Part shown: piece after piece, positions 63,260 through 64,000 of the stretch | Position numbering within the stretch: the first letter of the stretch is position 1 | How the letters are laid out: every line of letters starts with the position of its first letter | NCBI RefSeq assembly: GCF_027244095.1 | Contig: NC_069669.1 | Location: forward strand, 6,226,501-6,290,500 | From: Hemicordylus capensis | Taxonomy: Eukaryota > Chordata > Lepidosauria > Squamata > Cordylidae | Length of the DNA stretch: 64,000 nt | Reading direction: 5' to 3' | Program-made: the position numbers and the translations under genes | The notes under the pieces: model-generated | What the model was told of the DNA's origin: nothing | The model's input: only the letters and a program-made list of their open reading frames with translations | Database searches by the model: none

Positions 63260-63301
<42 letters not shown>
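63260..63301. repeat. (CT)n microsatellite
   Basis: About 20 uninterrupted CT units in GSPT1 intron 1. Confidence 0.95.
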
Positions 63302-63303
<2 letters not shown>

Positions 63304-64000
63304 GGTAGCAACCTCTGGAGAACATGCCTGCCAATTTCCATTTAATAAAAGATAGTTGCTTTTGTCCTTCTAACACTTTAAAAAGCTTTTAGAAGACCAT
63401 TGCAGATGTGGCCACTGTGGGCCGAAAGTGAGGTCATTAACTCACTGAAAGTCTTGCAATGCCCTCACCTCTTTTCCATCTCTAGGGGCACAGGCCTTGT
63501 CAAAAATCACAATAAGCATTTGTCTGCCAGATAGCAGCAACCACCCCAGCAGGCTCCTGCAGTACAGGGACCTAAAGACATACATTAGGGACATCTAAGG
63601 GCTTGGAATGTCCAGCAGTGTTTTTTTGGTTGGTTTTTTTAAACTTTGAAGAGCAGATACCCATTTCTCATCACAATCTGCTTTTTTTCAGAAGTGATTT
63701 GCCACATGGCACTGGGGCCACTGCTGTTCGAGAAACTCAAGCCACCATTCTGCTTGCATATACACAACTAGCGGCACAGTTCTTTGGATCCAGGCCTGTG
63801 TTTACAAACAGGGCATCTGCTGTTCTTATGCAACTAGTGCAGATGTTTAACCATTTAAAAAAAAAGGATGTAAACAAACAGGAAAATTAAACCAGGGACA
63901 AGATTAAGATCTTATTTAAACACAGAAGCTGAAGACTCGGAGCCTAAAGTAGACGACTAGAAGCTTAGCTTAGGTAAAGCACAGTCATAAGAACAGCCCT

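Noticed and set aside
63603-63890. Plus-strand frame at the right edge
   Set aside because: No clear acceptor or family. The translation starts in a T-rich run and cannot be told from chance.

Overview
This is nuclear DNA from a squamate reptile (lizard or gecko-type). The spliced genes have GT/AG introns and vertebrate protein sequences. The repeats include tRNA-headed Sauria-type SINEs, BovB (RTE) LINE pieces, CR1/L2-like LINE tails and many short hAT-type elements, a mix typical of squamates. No bacterial, plasmid or viral signal was seen. The exact species cannot be told from the sequence.

Four protein genes could be assembled exon by exon, and all lie on the minus strand. From high to low coordinate they are GSPT1 (release factor eRF3a; 14 exons between 55.6 and 40.8 kb, with exon 1 apparently beyond the right edge), RSL1D1 (nucleolar L1-domain protein; complete, 9 exons, 34.1 to 26.7 kb), a single-exon TMEM238-family membrane protein (24.6 to 24.2 kb) and RRN3/TIF-IA (Pol I initiation factor; 15 exons between 16.0 and 1.4 kb, with the last exons beyond the left edge). 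Reading phases agree across every junction: RSL1D1 gives 450 codons plus stop, GSPT1 gives 521 codons plus stop after exon 1, and RRN3 gives 523 codons. A further exon-like ORF of unknown identity (20.4-20.6 kb, minus) has a good acceptor, a stop and a plausible 3' UTR, but no partner exons were found.

Layout: 0-18 kb RRN3 and its CpG-rich promoter; 18-24 kb AT-rich intergenic DNA with BovB tails, SINEs and the orphan exon; 24.2-26.2 kb the TMEM238-like gene, a GC-rich upstream tandem repeat full of CACCTG boxes, and a C-rich minisatellite; 26.5-34.2 kb RSL1D1; 34.3-38.4 kb LINE and SINE debris; 38.4-55.7 kb the body of GSPT1; 55.7-64 kb GSPT1 intron 1 with several unclassified repeats.

Three of the four genes serve one theme: ribosome production (RRN3 starts rRNA synthesis, RSL1D1 is a nucleolar growth factor) and translation (GSPT1 ends it). 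RSL1D1-GSPT1 adjacency matches human 16p13.13 as I recall it. RRN3 lies about 3 Mb away in human, so its proximity here marks a rearrangement between lineages.

The most striking non-genic signal is a nest of small hAT-type fold-back elements (134-137 bp) with intact 8-bp target duplications. Two of them sit at the same 8-bp site inside separate copies of a very abundant SINE whose head resembles 5S rRNA.
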